Part shown: positions 53,041 to 60,965 of the stretch, in pieces
Layout of the letters: every line of letters begins with the position of its first letter
How positions within the stretch are numbered: the first letter of the stretch is position 1
Assembly: GCA_030145845.1 (NCBI GenBank)
Contig: JAIXHJ010000002.1
Location: forward strand, 62,001-126,000
Direction of reading: 5' to 3'
Length of the DNA: 64,000 nucleotides
Source: Pseudomonadota bacterium
GTDB lineage: Bacteria; Pseudomonadota; Gammaproteobacteria; Pseudomonadales; Oceanobacteraceae
Notes under the pieces: generated by a model
The model's input: the letters and a program-made list of their open reading frames with translations, nothing else
Database searches by the model: none
Told to the model about the DNA's origin: nothing
Made by a program: the position numbers and the translations under genes

Positions 53041-53818
53041 GCAGCCACTCCTGTTCCTGCTGGTTGATAAGGCTGGGGAAAAGCACCTCGATCACATCCC
53101 CGACCCGCTTGAAGGTTATCCAGCCTTTACGTGAGGCTTCTTCGGCGAGTTCGATGGCCTTGTCGCGTGGGCAGTCGAGCAGCTTTATATATTCGGTGCG
53201 AAAGAGCTCCTGTCCCCTGGCTCCGGTCAGGTATCCAAGCAACAGCGCGTATGAAACACTCCCCGCGGTTGGTGTGGGGTGGGCGCGAACTTTTTTAACC
53301 CTGCCGTTCAAGTGACCAGACTTGGTCCAGCTTGAGTTGATGTTCTGCGCCGTCGATTTCAGGGTTGCCTTGCTGAAGCGGCCAGGTTCCTGGCTGTCGA
53401 TAAATTCTTCCAGGGACTCCCTGTTAATCACTGTCCCTTCCGGACATTTCAAGATAAAGGGTGCCGTGGAGCGGAAGATGGAGTCCCGAGCATAGGCGCA
53501 CAGCAAGGCCAGCAGTGGTCGCCCTGCTTCATCTCGCTTCCAAAAATGCCGTAGGGCGCGAAACAGGATGTGGGCGGTATCCAGAGAATAGAGCTCCGTC
53601 AGGTGACGGTAGGTCAACCTACGGGTTTTTCCTGAGCGTTTGGCGAGGCAATTGTCCTCTTCGACAGCCCGGAGGTAGTCGCTTTTCGAGGCATCTTCGC
53701 GGTCGACATAGCCAAGAAGCGCTGCCAGTTCGTCGAGCATCATGGTTCGGGAGCTGTGTGCTCCTCCCCGCTCGAAACGAAACCCGAACCGGGCTAGCGA
53801 CTTATGATTTTTTGCCAT
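53027..53818 (-). CDS. brxA: BREX protein BrxA (DUF1819)
   Basis: BrxA is a small DNA-binding-like BREX protein of the DUF1819 family. I use the ATG at 53818 (AKNHKSLARFGFRFERGG), giving 263 aa; an 18-codon longer frame exists but reads into the preceding gene. SRTMMLDELAALLGYV and LYSLDTAHILFRALRHFWKRD match the family. It overlaps the upstream HTH gene by 17 bp and brxB by 14 bp. Confidence 0.92.
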   Translation of the reverse strand: MAKNHKSLARFGFRFERGGAHSSRTMMLDELAALLGYVDREDASKSDYLRAVEEDNCLAKRSGKTRRLTYRHLTELYSLDTAHILFRALRHFWKRDEAGRPLLALLCAYARDSIFRSTAPFILKCPEGTVINRESLEEFIDSQEPGRFSKATLKSTAQNINSSWTKSGHLNGRVKKVRAHPTPTAGSVSYALLLGYLTGARGQELFRTEYIKLLDCPRDKAIELAEEASRKGWITFKRVGDVIEVLFPSLINQQEQEWLREQG

Positions 53819-54014
53819 TGTCGCCACTGGTGTCACTTGCTCCGCCGTTGCGTACCCACTCATCAATCTCATCTTTCTTGAACTTCCAAAAACGGCCCAC
53901 CCGGTGGGCTGGCATGGAGTGTTTGTCTATCCAGCGGTAAACCGTGTCATTGCTAACACCCAGGTGCTTGCCTATTTCATCCACGGATAACCAGCGGTCT
54001 TCCATCTCGGCCAT
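53802..54014 (-). CDS. Excisionase/MerR-type HTH regulator heading the BREX operon
   Basis: This 70-aa protein is a single winged helix: WLSVDEIGKHLGVSNDTVYRWIDK (helix-turn-helix, residues 8-31) and RVGRFWKFKKDEIDEWVRNG (wing and helix). It matches the excisionase-family HTH. It overlaps brxA by 17 bp, so it is the first BREX cistron and not an excisionase for the element by position. It likely represses or tunes the operon, replacing the WYL-type BrxR of other BREX loci. MEDRWLSV (3 codons in) is an alternative start. Confidence 0.82.
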   Translation of the reverse strand: MAEMEDRWLSVDEIGKHLGVSNDTVYRWIDKHSMPAHRVGRFWKFKKDEIDEWVRNGGASDTSGDNGKKS

Positions 54015-54105
54015 GTTTTCGCTTCCTATGGGCGATGGTGTTGCCGCCCCGTCTGAGGCAGCAGGATCTCACGGGCGAAGCAGCCCTAGCCTAAATTGAC
54101 CTACC

Positions 54106-54134
54106 AATATATAGAGGCGCCCTTATGCTTTCAA
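54106..54134 (-). promoter_or_regulatory. Sigma-70 promoter of the BREX operon
   Basis: On the minus strand TTGAAA (54134-54129) and TATATT (54111-54106) are exactly 17 bp apart, about 90 bp upstream of the HTH start. It is the only strong promoter in the 250-bp gap and would read through HTH-brxA-brxB-brxC. Confidence 0.75.
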
Positions 54135-54219
54135 CCGATTTGATCCGGATAGACCGGCAGAGAGCGGCATTTATAGTCTTTTAAAATTTGAGATCACCAA
54201 TCAATAGCGCTTTGTAATC

Positions 54220-54248
54220 AAGGCCTGAGGGGTGAGCGGGCAGGCCTT
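54220..54248. terminator. Hairpin downstream of the MobI-like gene
   Basis: AAGGCCTG (54220-54227) and CAGGCCTT (54241-54248) form an 8-bp stem with a 13-nt loop. T-runs are short on both strands. It lies 17 nt after the stop of the minus-strand gene at 54265 and upstream of the BREX promoter, which it may insulate. Confidence 0.45.
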
Positions 54249-54264
54249 TTAGCTTCAGCAGCCC

Positions 54265-54867
54265 TTATCCCTCCTCGTTAGGAGGGCTTGCAGTCCGGCT
54301 GGCAGCCTCCTTCAGTCCACCGAGGTGCTCCTCCAGATCTTTCAGAAGGCGCTCGCTTTTCCGCACGATTCGACAAAGCTCCGCCTGGTTGGCATTGAGC
54401 CTTCGCAACATTTCTAAGCCGGCCTCAGTTTCCATGATGAGCGGTTGCTCCCAGTCCTGGGCCCGCGTGAAGGCTGGTTTGTGATAGCGGAACCGACCTT
54501 CTTTGCGGATGTACTCACTGAACACTGATCGGCCCTCCCCGCTCCTCTTCGGGACGAAGCGATTGTAGTACCAGGACAATTCCAATTTTCTTTTCCGGAG
54601 TCGAACACGGCAGCCGAAGTGGCCAGGATACCCGGGTGTCTTGTCGGTGCGATGGGCGATGTTGTGGGACCAAAAGTGATCACAGAGCCGCTGCGCCAGA
54701 TAGCGGTACCTGGCTTGCTCCACGTCTGCTTGCTGGTGAATCGCCGTCAGAAATTGCCGGCATTGCGTGATGGCGGCTTTGGTACCACGCTGGTGGTTCA
54801 CATTCTGGGCTCGGCTGACCGCCTCCCACTCTTCGCAGATTTCCTGGTGAGTCATTCGTTTGGTCAT
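54265..54867 (-). CDS. Hypothetical protein, possibly MobI-like
   Basis: This is a 200-aa soluble protein. The middle part (LCDHFWSHNIAHRTDKTPGY ... GCRVRLRKRKLELSWYYNRF ... SEYIRKEG) followed by HKPAFTRAQDWEQPLIMETE and a helical, charged C-terminus recalls MobI(A/C) proteins, the auxiliary mobilization factors of SXT/R391 and IncA/C elements. The resemblance is from memory and weak. If true, the 737-bp gap upstream is where oriT is located in those elements. The gene has its own ribosome-binding site (AAGGAGCCAGCC) and is separate from BREX. Confidence 0.55.
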   Translation of the reverse strand: MTKRMTHQEICEEWEAVSRAQNVNHQRGTKAAITQCRQFLTAIHQQADVEQARYRYLAQRLCDHFWSHNIAHRTDKTPGYPGHFGCRVRLRKRKLELSWYYNRFVPKRSGEGRSVFSEYIRKEGRFRYHKPAFTRAQDWEQPLIMETEAGLEMLRRLNANQAELCRIVRKSERLLKDLEEHLGGLKEAASRTASPPNEEG

Positions 54868-55604
54868 GGCTGGCTCCTTTTTGAAACGTCACCAGCGATC
54901 CTAATCGCACGATGGGTCAGAGCTGCCACGTGCTTTTGTCCTTTTTGGACGCAAAGGCGGGTCCAGGGCTGATTTTTGCCTCCAGGCCCTGGGGCCTTTC
55001 CAATTCCTATCCACGTAACTAACTGATTTGGGACTTTCGCATTGCGTTTCCCTGCCCGACGGCATAGGTAGCATGGGCTGAAAGCGTCGTGTACCGGTAC
55101 TTATTTGGGACTCTGGCCTCCCGCCTCAGTGACAACACCGATATCCGGTGGCTTGATGGAACCGGGCTGATTGTCGTCGCTACAACAATTCCCGCTATTT
55201 CCTCGGGACACTTACAAGGGGCTTGGAAGAGGCCTTTTGGAGCCCCGGTGTGATACGGGGATAACCCGTGAAGTAACAGGGCCTCGAAAAGGCTCTTTAA
55301 GAGGCTGTTTTGATCACGTCCAGCATTGACTTTCACATGTGAAAGTTAATGAGCATTACCGCTTCACAAAATGATGCCGTGATGGTGGCGGGTGACAGCG
55401 GCCGTTCACATTTTCACCAGATTTTTCCCGTAAACCGATGGGATTCACATGGAAATCGCCCAAATAACAAAAATTAATCTTTAAATTCAGCTGGTTATAA
55501 ATTTTTTCTCTTTGCGCCCAAAATGGCCAATTCCGCGGTTCTGGTCCTGACTCCTGATTACTAATAATCACTCCTGCCGTTAATCAACGAACCAGGAGTA
55601 GATA
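54868..55604. other. 737-bp gap with palindromes; oriT or replication-origin candidate
   Basis: No convincing gene was found; a 105-codon minus frame at 55019-55336 lacks a ribosome-binding site and familiar motifs. Signals include an 18-bp perfect palindrome ACTTTCACA/TGTGAAAGT (55329-55346), two further TTCACAT copies (55404-55410, 55443-55449), an inverted repeat TGATTA-ctaa-TAATCA (55555-55570) just before alpA and a possible TTAATC-16 bp-TATAAA promoter (55474-55501). The repeated TTCACAT units could be regulator or initiator sites for the alpA-DUF927 module. Confidence 0.5.
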
Positions 55605-55805
55605 ATGAAACACATGTTTTCCAGCGAGACCAACGAGCGCTTGCTCACATATGAAGAAGTGTGCGCCGTCACTCAGCTATCGCAAGCCACGCTTCGAAGG
55701 TACGTGAAAGCAGGTCGTTTCCCTGCCCCCATAAAGCCAAGCCCGCAAGGAAGAGCCGTCAGGTTCCGGATTCAGGATGTTCGTGACTGGCTGGACCGGT
55801 TGTGA
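55605..55805 (+). CDS. AlpA-family HTH regulator
   Basis: This 66-aa protein is a phage/island AlpA-type winged helix: LLTYEEVCAVTQLSQATLRRY (HTH) and RFPAPIKPSPQGRAVRFRI (wing), then DVRDWLDRL. AlpA proteins activate integrase or excision genes in P4-like elements. Its TGA overlaps a GTG of the DUF927 frame and it shares an operon with the two next genes. ATG is preceded by ccaggag. Confidence 0.88.
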   Translation: MKHMFSSETNERLLTYEEVCAVTQLSQATLRRYVKAGRFPAPIKPSPQGRAVRFRIQDVRDWLDRL

Positions 55806-55816
55806 CGGAGGGACGA

Positions 55817-57544
55817 ATGAAATTTCAGTTGAGAGACTCCGGGCTTTACTGCTATAGCTCTGAAGAATGGCAGAGAGTTGGCGGGTGGATAGAGGTTATT
55901 GCCAGAACCCGCCTCTCCAATAAAAAACACGGCCACGGCGCGCTTCTGCAGTGGAAAAATATGGACAACGTCCTGCTGCGCGAGGTGGTGTATGCAAGGA
56001 CTCTGAACGGTGATAACGCCCGGCAGATACGAGAACTGCTCGTGGACAGCGGCTATCTGCTGGAGCCTGGCAATATCAGTTGGGCGCGACTACAACGCTA
56101 CCTGCTTGAGGAAATGGCAAAGGCACCGCCGGCCACCACGGTCGACCGCACCGGTTGGCATGGCCCGGTGTTCGCGACGAGCAGCTGGACGGCAGGTCAG
56201 GCGGATGAGCAGCACTATTTCGTCGGGCAGCTATCGACATCCCCTCTGCTACAGGAAAGCGGCTCTCTCCAGGATTGGCAAACTCAAGTGGGGAAACTGT
56301 GTGAGGGCAACCCGCTAGCGATGTTCAGCATTGGGGTAGCCCTTGCGGCACCCCTGTTGAAACATGCTGGGTTAGAAAACGGGGCTTTTCATCTTGTCGG
56401 CAATAGTTCCACCGGGAAAACGACACTATTGCAGGTGGCCGCCAGTGTTTGTGGGGCTCCAACCTTCGTACGAAGCTGGGTAGCGACTGCCAATGGACTG
56501 GCAGCGGTGGCTGCCGAGCACAACGATATAGCGCTCATGCTGGACGAAATCGGCTTGGCTCGGCCCGAGGATGTCGACGTCTCGATTTATCACATCATGA
56601 ACGGTGCCAGTAAGCTGAGGGCGAATATTTCCGGAGATCTGGCGGCACAAACGCATTGGCGGACGCTGGCCTTGAGCACCGGTGAGATTTGGCTATCGGA
56701 AGTATTTCAGCAGTTGGGGAAACCAGTCAGGGCCGGCCAAGAGAACCGTTTGGTTGAAATCCCAGCGTTTGGGCGATTCGGCGCATTTGAGGAATTGCAT
56801 GGGTTTGCCAACTCTCAGGAGCTGGTCGATGCGCTGAAAAGCCGCACCAGGCACTGCCATGGCACATTGTTCCGGCACTGGCTCGAGCGTCTTACAGAAG
56901 ATGTGGATGACTTGCCCGAGTATATCCAGAGGGAGACGGCTCGGTTGACAGATCAGTGGACGACGTCGCACATGGCTTCGCAGGTCATCCGCGTGGTCAA
57001 GCGGTTTGCATTGATTACCGTTGCGCTATGTCTGGCGTGTCGAAATTATCTGCTGCCCTGGACGGAGGAAAAATCTGAGCGAGCAGTGCACCAAGTGGCC
57101 GACGCCTGGATAAAATCGAGAGGACATATATTCAATAAGGAAGAGCACCGGATTCTATTGAAGCTCAATGAATATATGAACTCACGGAGGTTCAGATTCG
57201 CTGATATAGAGAAGGGTATAGCTGAATCGCCCTACGACGGATTCAAGCGCACGGTGAACGGTGAAAAGCAGCTACTTGTGAAGAAAGCCAATTTCCTGCA
57301 GTTTTTCGGGCTCCAATCTCGATATATGCGTGAAATAGAGTTCCTGATCCAGAAAGATCTGCTCGAAACCAATGAAAGGAGTCGTGGCACACTGAGAGTT
57401 AAAGTAAATGGCAGATTTGAACGATTCTTCGCCTTATGGCCTGATCGCATCAGAAACTATCTGAATTCGCTGTCAGAACTTGATGGGTTATCCCAGTTTC
57501 CCACCTTTCCCTGCGGTAATCCGGAGGTGGCAGAGGATGAGTGA
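55817..57544 (+). CDS. DUF927-domain protein (superfamily helicase-like)
   Basis: This is a 575-aa protein. A DUF927 ATPase core holds Walker A LVGNSSTGKTTLLQVAASV (about 200-218), Walker B DIALMLDEIGLARPEDVD and the following STGEIWLSEVF. Such proteins occur with primases and AlpA in phage satellites and integrative elements and probably act in replication. I prefer the ATG at 55817, which has GGAGGG 4-5 nt upstream; an in-frame GTG at 55802 overlaps alpA's stop. The gene ends by overlapping the next gene's ATG. Confidence 0.85.
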   Translation: MKFQLRDSGLYCYSSEEWQRVGGWIEVIARTRLSNKKHGHGALLQWKNMDNVLLREVVYARTLNGDNARQIRELLVDSGYLLEPGNISWARLQRYLLEEMAKAPPATTVDRTGWHGPVFATSSWTAGQADEQHYFVGQLSTSPLLQESGSLQDWQTQVGKLCEGNPLAMFSIGVALAAPLLKHAGLENGAFHLVGNSSTGKTTLLQVAASVCGAPTFVRSWVATANGLAAVAAEHNDIALMLDEIGLARPEDVDVSIYHIMNGASKLRANISGDLAAQTHWRTLALSTGEIWLSEVFQQLGKPVRAGQENRLVEIPAFGRFGAFEELHGFANSQELVDALKSRTRHCHGTLFRHWLERLTEDVDDLPEYIQRETARLTDQWTTSHMASQVIRVVKRFALITVALCLACRNYLLPWTEEKSERAVHQVADAWIKSRGHIFNKEEHRILLKLNEYMNSRRFRFADIEKGIAESPYDGFKRTVNGEKQLLVKKANFLQFFGLQSRYMREIEFLIQKDLLETNERSRGTLRVKVNGRFERFFALWPDRIRNYLNSLSELDGLSQFPTFPCGNPEVAEDE

Positions 57545-57779
57545 CAAATCGTTCAGTCCGCCTTCGGAAGAGGTGCGCACCAAGCTTCTGGCTCGTTCTG
57601 GACAGTGTGAGCGACTGGTCCGGGAGCGGGATCGCCGTGCGATTACCGGCGTCAGCCGAACTCAATGGTGGTCGCTGGAACGAAAAAAACTTGCTCCGGC
57701 ACGGCTAAGGCTGGGCTGCAACTCGGTGGCGTGGCGGTTATCGGATCTGTTGGCCTGGATCGAGCAGCAAGGGGCCTGA
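57537..57779 (+). CDS. Second AlpA-like HTH protein
   Basis: This is an 80-aa protein, starting at the ATG 57537 that overlaps the DUF927 stop by 8 bp; a longer frame begins at 57480 but lies inside DUF927. VRERDRRAITGVSRTQWWSLER (HTH) and LRLGCNSVAWRLSDLLAWIEQ resemble AlpA. It may be the excision regulator. It ends 10 bp from the convergent integrase stop. Confidence 0.78.
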   Translation: MSDKSFSPPSEEVRTKLLARSGQCERLVRERDRRAITGVSRTQWWSLERKKLAPARLRLGCNSVAWRLSDLLAWIEQQGA

Positions 57780-57789
57780 TCTGGCCCCT

Positions 57790-59031
57790 TTACTCTCCAG
57801 AGCTGACTTCACCTATCACGATGGGGGCAAGCCAGTCACAGAGCGCCTCGTGAGCCGCTCTCCGCTCTTCAAAATACGCATGCCGATTATAGATTTGATC
57901 AACCCGGTTGCCGGCCTGCTGGTTCAGGCAGCGCTTGGCCAGGTCGTCATCGAATCCCAGTTTTCCAAGCATGGTTCTCGCGGTGCCACGCAGGTCATGG
58001 ACCCGCCTTTTATCAAATGAGAAGAACCTCTCCTCGAACAGTTTCTTGAGTGCGTGATTTAATGTGTTCTCGCAGACGTGCGGGGTGCGAGCCTTCTTGC
58101 TGATCCGTCTAGCCGGGAAGACCCACTCACTGCCACAAGACCGTACTTTCAGCTCTTCAAGCCATCCCATTACTGGCTCGGTCAACGGGATGTCAATCGC
58201 CCTGCGTTTCTTGGTTCGCTCAGCTGGCAAGTGCCAGACTTTGTTATCCAAATCGAATTCCGACCAAGGAGCTGCGAGAAGCTCCATCTTTCTCGTGCAA
58301 GTGCCAATGAGCAGTGCACAAGCCAAGTAATTTTCCCGGGAGAACTTGGCGGGGATGTCTCTGAGCTTGTCGAAGAACTCTTTCACTTCGAACTCTGTCA
58401 TTGGATAGTTGGCCGCCTTTTCCTCTCCACCCGCATCCCGGGGGCGAAACGGAGTGGCCGGATTGAACCGCGTGACATCCAGCTTCATGCCGTGATCAAA
58501 CACCCGCTTCAGCATTCGCATTACGTCGTTCGATATCGTTGGCCGAGGCGGGTTGTCATCGTACCCATTAGCTATATCCCGCAATATTTCACTAACGTCG
58601 ACAGGCCGAATCCGTTCCAGGTCCACCTTGCCGATGCGCCAAGCGACCTCACGATCGTAAAGACTCTTCTCTTTTTGGTGGGTCGCAATCTCCCGCTGGC
58701 GCAGCTGGTGATAGTCTGCATACAAATCGTTCAAGGTCTTGAAGGGGTTTTGGTTGACCTTCTGCCTTTCCTGTACCGGGTCAGCACCCTCACGCTTGAT
58801 CGCCAACCTCAGCTTCGCCGCTTCATCGCGGGCGTCGGCCAGTGACCAGTCGTCCACCTTGCCGATGGTGTATTCACGGCGGAGCTTGGTAGCTGGGGTG
58901 GTATAGCGCAGCATCCAGTAGGCATCGCCGCGCTTCGGGGTCATGAGGTAGAGACCATTGCCATCGGCATGCCGCACGGATGGCTTCTCTTTGATCAGTT
59001 TCTTGACGGTCTTGTCGTGTAGCTTGCCCAC
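57790..59031 (-). CDS. int: P4-family tyrosine integrase
   Basis: This is a 413-aa integrase. The N-terminal arm-binding domain (HADGNGLYLMTPKRGDAYWMLRY, about 20-45) is DUF4102-type. The catalytic domain carries Arg in LLIGTCTRKMELLAAPWSEF, HDLRGTART (His-x-Leu-Arg) and the tyrosine in DQIYNRHAYFEERRAAHEAL; the usual RHRY set is present. It integrates at the yicC end beside it. Inverted and direct repeats cover its promoter. Confidence 0.93.
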   Translation of the reverse strand: MGKLHDKTVKKLIKEKPSVRHADGNGLYLMTPKRGDAYWMLRYTTPATKLRREYTIGKVDDWSLADARDEAAKLRLAIKREGADPVQERQKVNQNPFKTLNDLYADYHQLRQREIATHQKEKSLYDREVAWRIGKVDLERIRPVDVSEILRDIANGYDDNPPRPTISNDVMRMLKRVFDHGMKLDVTRFNPATPFRPRDAGGEEKAANYPMTEFEVKEFFDKLRDIPAKFSRENYLACALLIGTCTRKMELLAAPWSEFDLDNKVWHLPAERTKKRRAIDIPLTEPVMGWLEELKVRSCGSEWVFPARRISKKARTPHVCENTLNHALKKLFEERFFSFDKRRVHDLRGTARTMLGKLGFDDDLAKRCLNQQAGNRVDQIYNRHAYFEERRAAHEALCDWLAPIVIGEVSSGE

Positions 59032-59047
59032 TTTCCTGCCTTAAAAA

Positions 59048-59120
59048 ATTGGGGAGTACAATCTCGCCGATACAATATAGCGAGAAAATACTCCCCAATC
59101 TACTACCCATCACTACCCAA
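59048..59120. repeat. Inverted repeat and arm-type sites upstream of the integrase
   Basis: ATTGGGGAGTAcaaTCTCGC (59048-59067) and its inverse GCGAGAaaaTACTCCCCAAT (59080-59099) match at 17 of 20 positions around a 12-bp spacer. TACTACCCAT (59101-59110) and CACTACCCAA (59111-59120) follow. All contain variants of TACTACCCA, shared with three copies near attL. They lie 17-90 bp before the integrase ATG and may serve both integrase binding and autorepression. Confidence 0.75.
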
Positions 59121-59215
59121 ACTTGGCAGAACTTACACGAATACAGTGACCATCAAAATTTATTAACTTATTGATTTACAAGCATTTAAAGAACACCGCT
59201 GAACACCCAAGAACA

Positions 59216-60079
59216 TCATTCTATGTTCTGCACCTGTTCGCGCATCTGCTCGATCAGCACTTTCAGATCAACCGCCGCCTGGGTAATAGCGCTGGTCAGG
59301 GATTTGGATGACAGGGTGTTCGCCTCGCGGTTGAGCTCCTGCATCATAAAATCCAGCCGCCGGCCAATGGGTTCATCCATGCTCAGGATGCGCTTTACTT
59401 CGCCGGTGTGGGTATCGAGGCGGTCGAGCTCTTCGGCCACATCGGCTTTCTGGGCGAGAATCACCATTTCTGTTTCCAGCCGTTCGGCATCCAGGCTGAC
59501 GGCCAGCTCTTTCAGACGGTCACTGAGTTGCTGACGCTGGGCAGCCAGCGCCGCCGGCATTGCCTGCTTGACCCCGGCAACAATTGCGCTGATGCGCAGC
59601 AGACGCTGTTGAATCAGAGCGGCCAGATCATCCCCCTCGCGCTGACGGGTCTGTTTCAGTGCGGCCAGTGCGTCGGCGAAGGCGGCCAGCGCGGTCTGTT
59701 GCATGGCTTTGCCATCGGTTTCTGCGCTGCACAATACGCCGGGCCATTGCAGTACTTCCAGCACATTCATGGCATTGCCCGGGCCGATGATGGCATGCAC
59801 TTCGTCGGCCGCCGCATTGAGCTGGTGCACCATGGCGGCATTCACCTGCAGTTGGCTGTCGGCAAGCGCCGGGTGGAAACGCAGGTGACATTCAACTTTG
59901 CCGCGGCTGAGCTGTTTTTTCAGCTGTTCGCGCAGCGCCGGTTCGAGGTCGCGGAAGGCGTCCGGCAGACGGAAGTGCGGTTCCAGATAGCGGCTGTTGA
60001 CCGAACGGATTTCCCAGGTGAAACGACCGTTTTCATCTTCTCTGCCGGCACGGGCAAAGGCCGTCATGCTGTAAACCAT
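59216..60079 (-). CDS. yicC: YicC family endoribonuclease
   Basis: This is a 287-aa protein; E. coli YicC is reported to be an endoribonuclease. It has the N-terminal MVYSMTAFARA and FTWEIRSVNSRYLEPHFRLP motifs and the C-terminal domain GRRLDFMMQELNREANTLSSKS. It is full length and its last codons form the attachment site. Divergent from rph with about 100 bp between. Confidence 0.92.
   Translation of the reverse strand: MVYSMTAFARAGREDENGRFTWEIRSVNSRYLEPHFRLPDAFRDLEPALREQLKKQLSRGKVECHLRFHPALADSQLQVNAAMVHQLNAAADEVHAIIGPGNAMNVLEVLQWPGVLCSAETDGKAMQQTALAAFADALAALKQTRQREGDDLAALIQQRLLRISAIVAGVKQAMPAALAAQRQQLSDRLKELAVSLDAERLETEMVILAQKADVAEELDRLDTHTGEVKRILSMDEPIGRRLDFMMQELNREANTLSSKSLTSAITQAAVDLKVLIEQMREQVQNIE
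59218..59240. repeat. Right attachment site (attR) in the yicC 3' end
   Basis: ATTCtATgTTCTGCACCTGTTCG matches 21/23 with 30982-31004. Its last bases encode the final residues of YicC (EQVQNIE), so integration leaves yicC intact. Confidence 0.88.
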
Positions 60080-60136
60080 AATGTGCTTTCTCCGCTGAAT
60101 TCCGTCGGCATTGTAAGGGTTGAGGCATTTTGCCGC

Positions 60137-60142
60137 TATAAT
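60137..60142 (+). promoter_or_regulatory. TATAAT -10 of rph
   Basis: A consensus TATAAT lies 39 bp upstream of the rph ATG. A recognisable -35 at 16-18 bp spacing is poor (TAAGGG), so this is one-element evidence. A TGTTT...ATG ribosome-binding region with AAGGAAG (60168-60174) follows. Confidence 0.5.
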
Positions 60143-60180
60143 GGCGGCTTTTCACGACCGACGAATGAAGGAAGCTGTTT

Positions 60181-60900
60181 ATGAGACCGAGTGGCCGCAC
60201 GCACGATCAGATGCGCGACGTACGTATCACCCGTAACTTTACCAAGCATGCGGAGGGCTCTGTGCTGGTTGAGTTTGGCGATACCAAAGTCATCTGCACC
60301 GCTTCGGTGGATACCAGTGTACCGCCGTTCCTGCGGGGTAAAGGGCAGGGCTGGGTCACCGCGGAGTACGGCATGCTGCCACGTTCCACCGGCTCACGCA
60401 TGATCCGTGAAGCAGCGAAAGGCAAGCAACAGGGACGCACGGTGGAAATTTCCCGCCTGATCGGCCGCAGCCTGCGTGCCGCTGTGGATCTGGAAGCGCT
60501 GGGGGAAAACACCATCACCATCGACTGCGATGTGATTCAGGCTGACGGTGGTACCCGTACCGCGTCCATTACCGGTGCCTGTGTGGCGCTGGCCGATGCG
60601 ATTGCCTGGCTGAAAGGCAAAGGCAAAATCAAGGGTGAGCCACTGAAGCAGATGATTGCAGCGGTCTCCGTGGGCATCTATAACGGTGACGCTGTGCTCG
60701 ACCTGGATTACGCCGAGGACTCCAGCGCCGAGACTGACCTGAATGTGATCATGACCGAGAAAGGCGGTTTTGTGGAAATTCAGGGCACAGCAGAAGGGGA
60801 AGCGTTTACCCCGGATGAACTGACTGCCATGCTGGCGCTGGCGCAGAAAGCGATTACGGAACTCAGCGCGGCACAGAAAGCGGCTCTGGCTGACGCCTGA
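60181..60900 (+). CDS. rph: Ribonuclease PH
   Basis: Rph trims the 3' ends of tRNA precursors phosphorolytically. The 239-aa protein has the RNase PH features: [32 protein letters not shown] at the start, [17 protein letters not shown], and [35 protein letters not shown]. Full length. It is convergent with crc across a hairpin. Confidence 0.96.
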   Translation: MRPSGRTHDQMRDVRITRNFTKHAEGSVLVEFGDTKVICTASVDTSVPPFLRGKGQGWVTAEYGMLPRSTGSRMIREAAKGKQQGRTVEISRLIGRSLRAAVDLEALGENTITIDCDVIQADGGTRTASITGACVALADAIAWLKGKGKIKGEPLKQMIAAVSVGIYNGDAVLDLDYAEDSSAETDLNVIMTEKGGFVEIQGTAEGEAFTPDELTAMLALAQKAITELSAAQKAALADA

Positions 60901-60906
60901 TAACAG

Positions 60907-60930
60907 CAGAGGCGCCGTATGGCGCCTCTG
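60907..60930. terminator. Hairpin between rph and crc
   Basis: CAGAGGCGCC/GGCGCCTCTG forms a 10-bp stem with a GTAT loop. The T-stretch TCTCTGTTTT follows on the plus strand. It likely ends rph transcripts. Confidence 0.7.
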
Positions 60931-60965
60931 TCTCTGTTTTGCTGCCGCTGCATTCAGCTGCCGGC

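Larger units (their letters stand above)
30982..59240. mobile_element. 28-kb integrative element in yicC carrying type 1 BREX
   Basis: The element is bounded by 21/23-bp direct repeats and by backbone genes that are adjacent in related genomes (gmk side and yicC). A P4-family integrase starts 187 bp inside the right repeat. It also has AlpA-like regulators, a DUF927 replication-type protein, a possible MobI-like protein and a serine recombinase. Its cargo is a ten-gene BREX locus plus unknown genes on the left arm. Mobilizable genomic islands excised by SXT/R391 elements are known to integrate at the same place, the 3' end of yicC, so this is likely an integrative mobilizable element, though relatedness to those islands is not demonstrated here. 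Confidence 0.9.

Noticed and set aside
55019..55336. 105-codon minus-strand frame in the gap before alpA
   Set aside because: No ribosome-binding site or recognisable domain; it may be conserved non-coding DNA, so it is only mentioned in the gap description.
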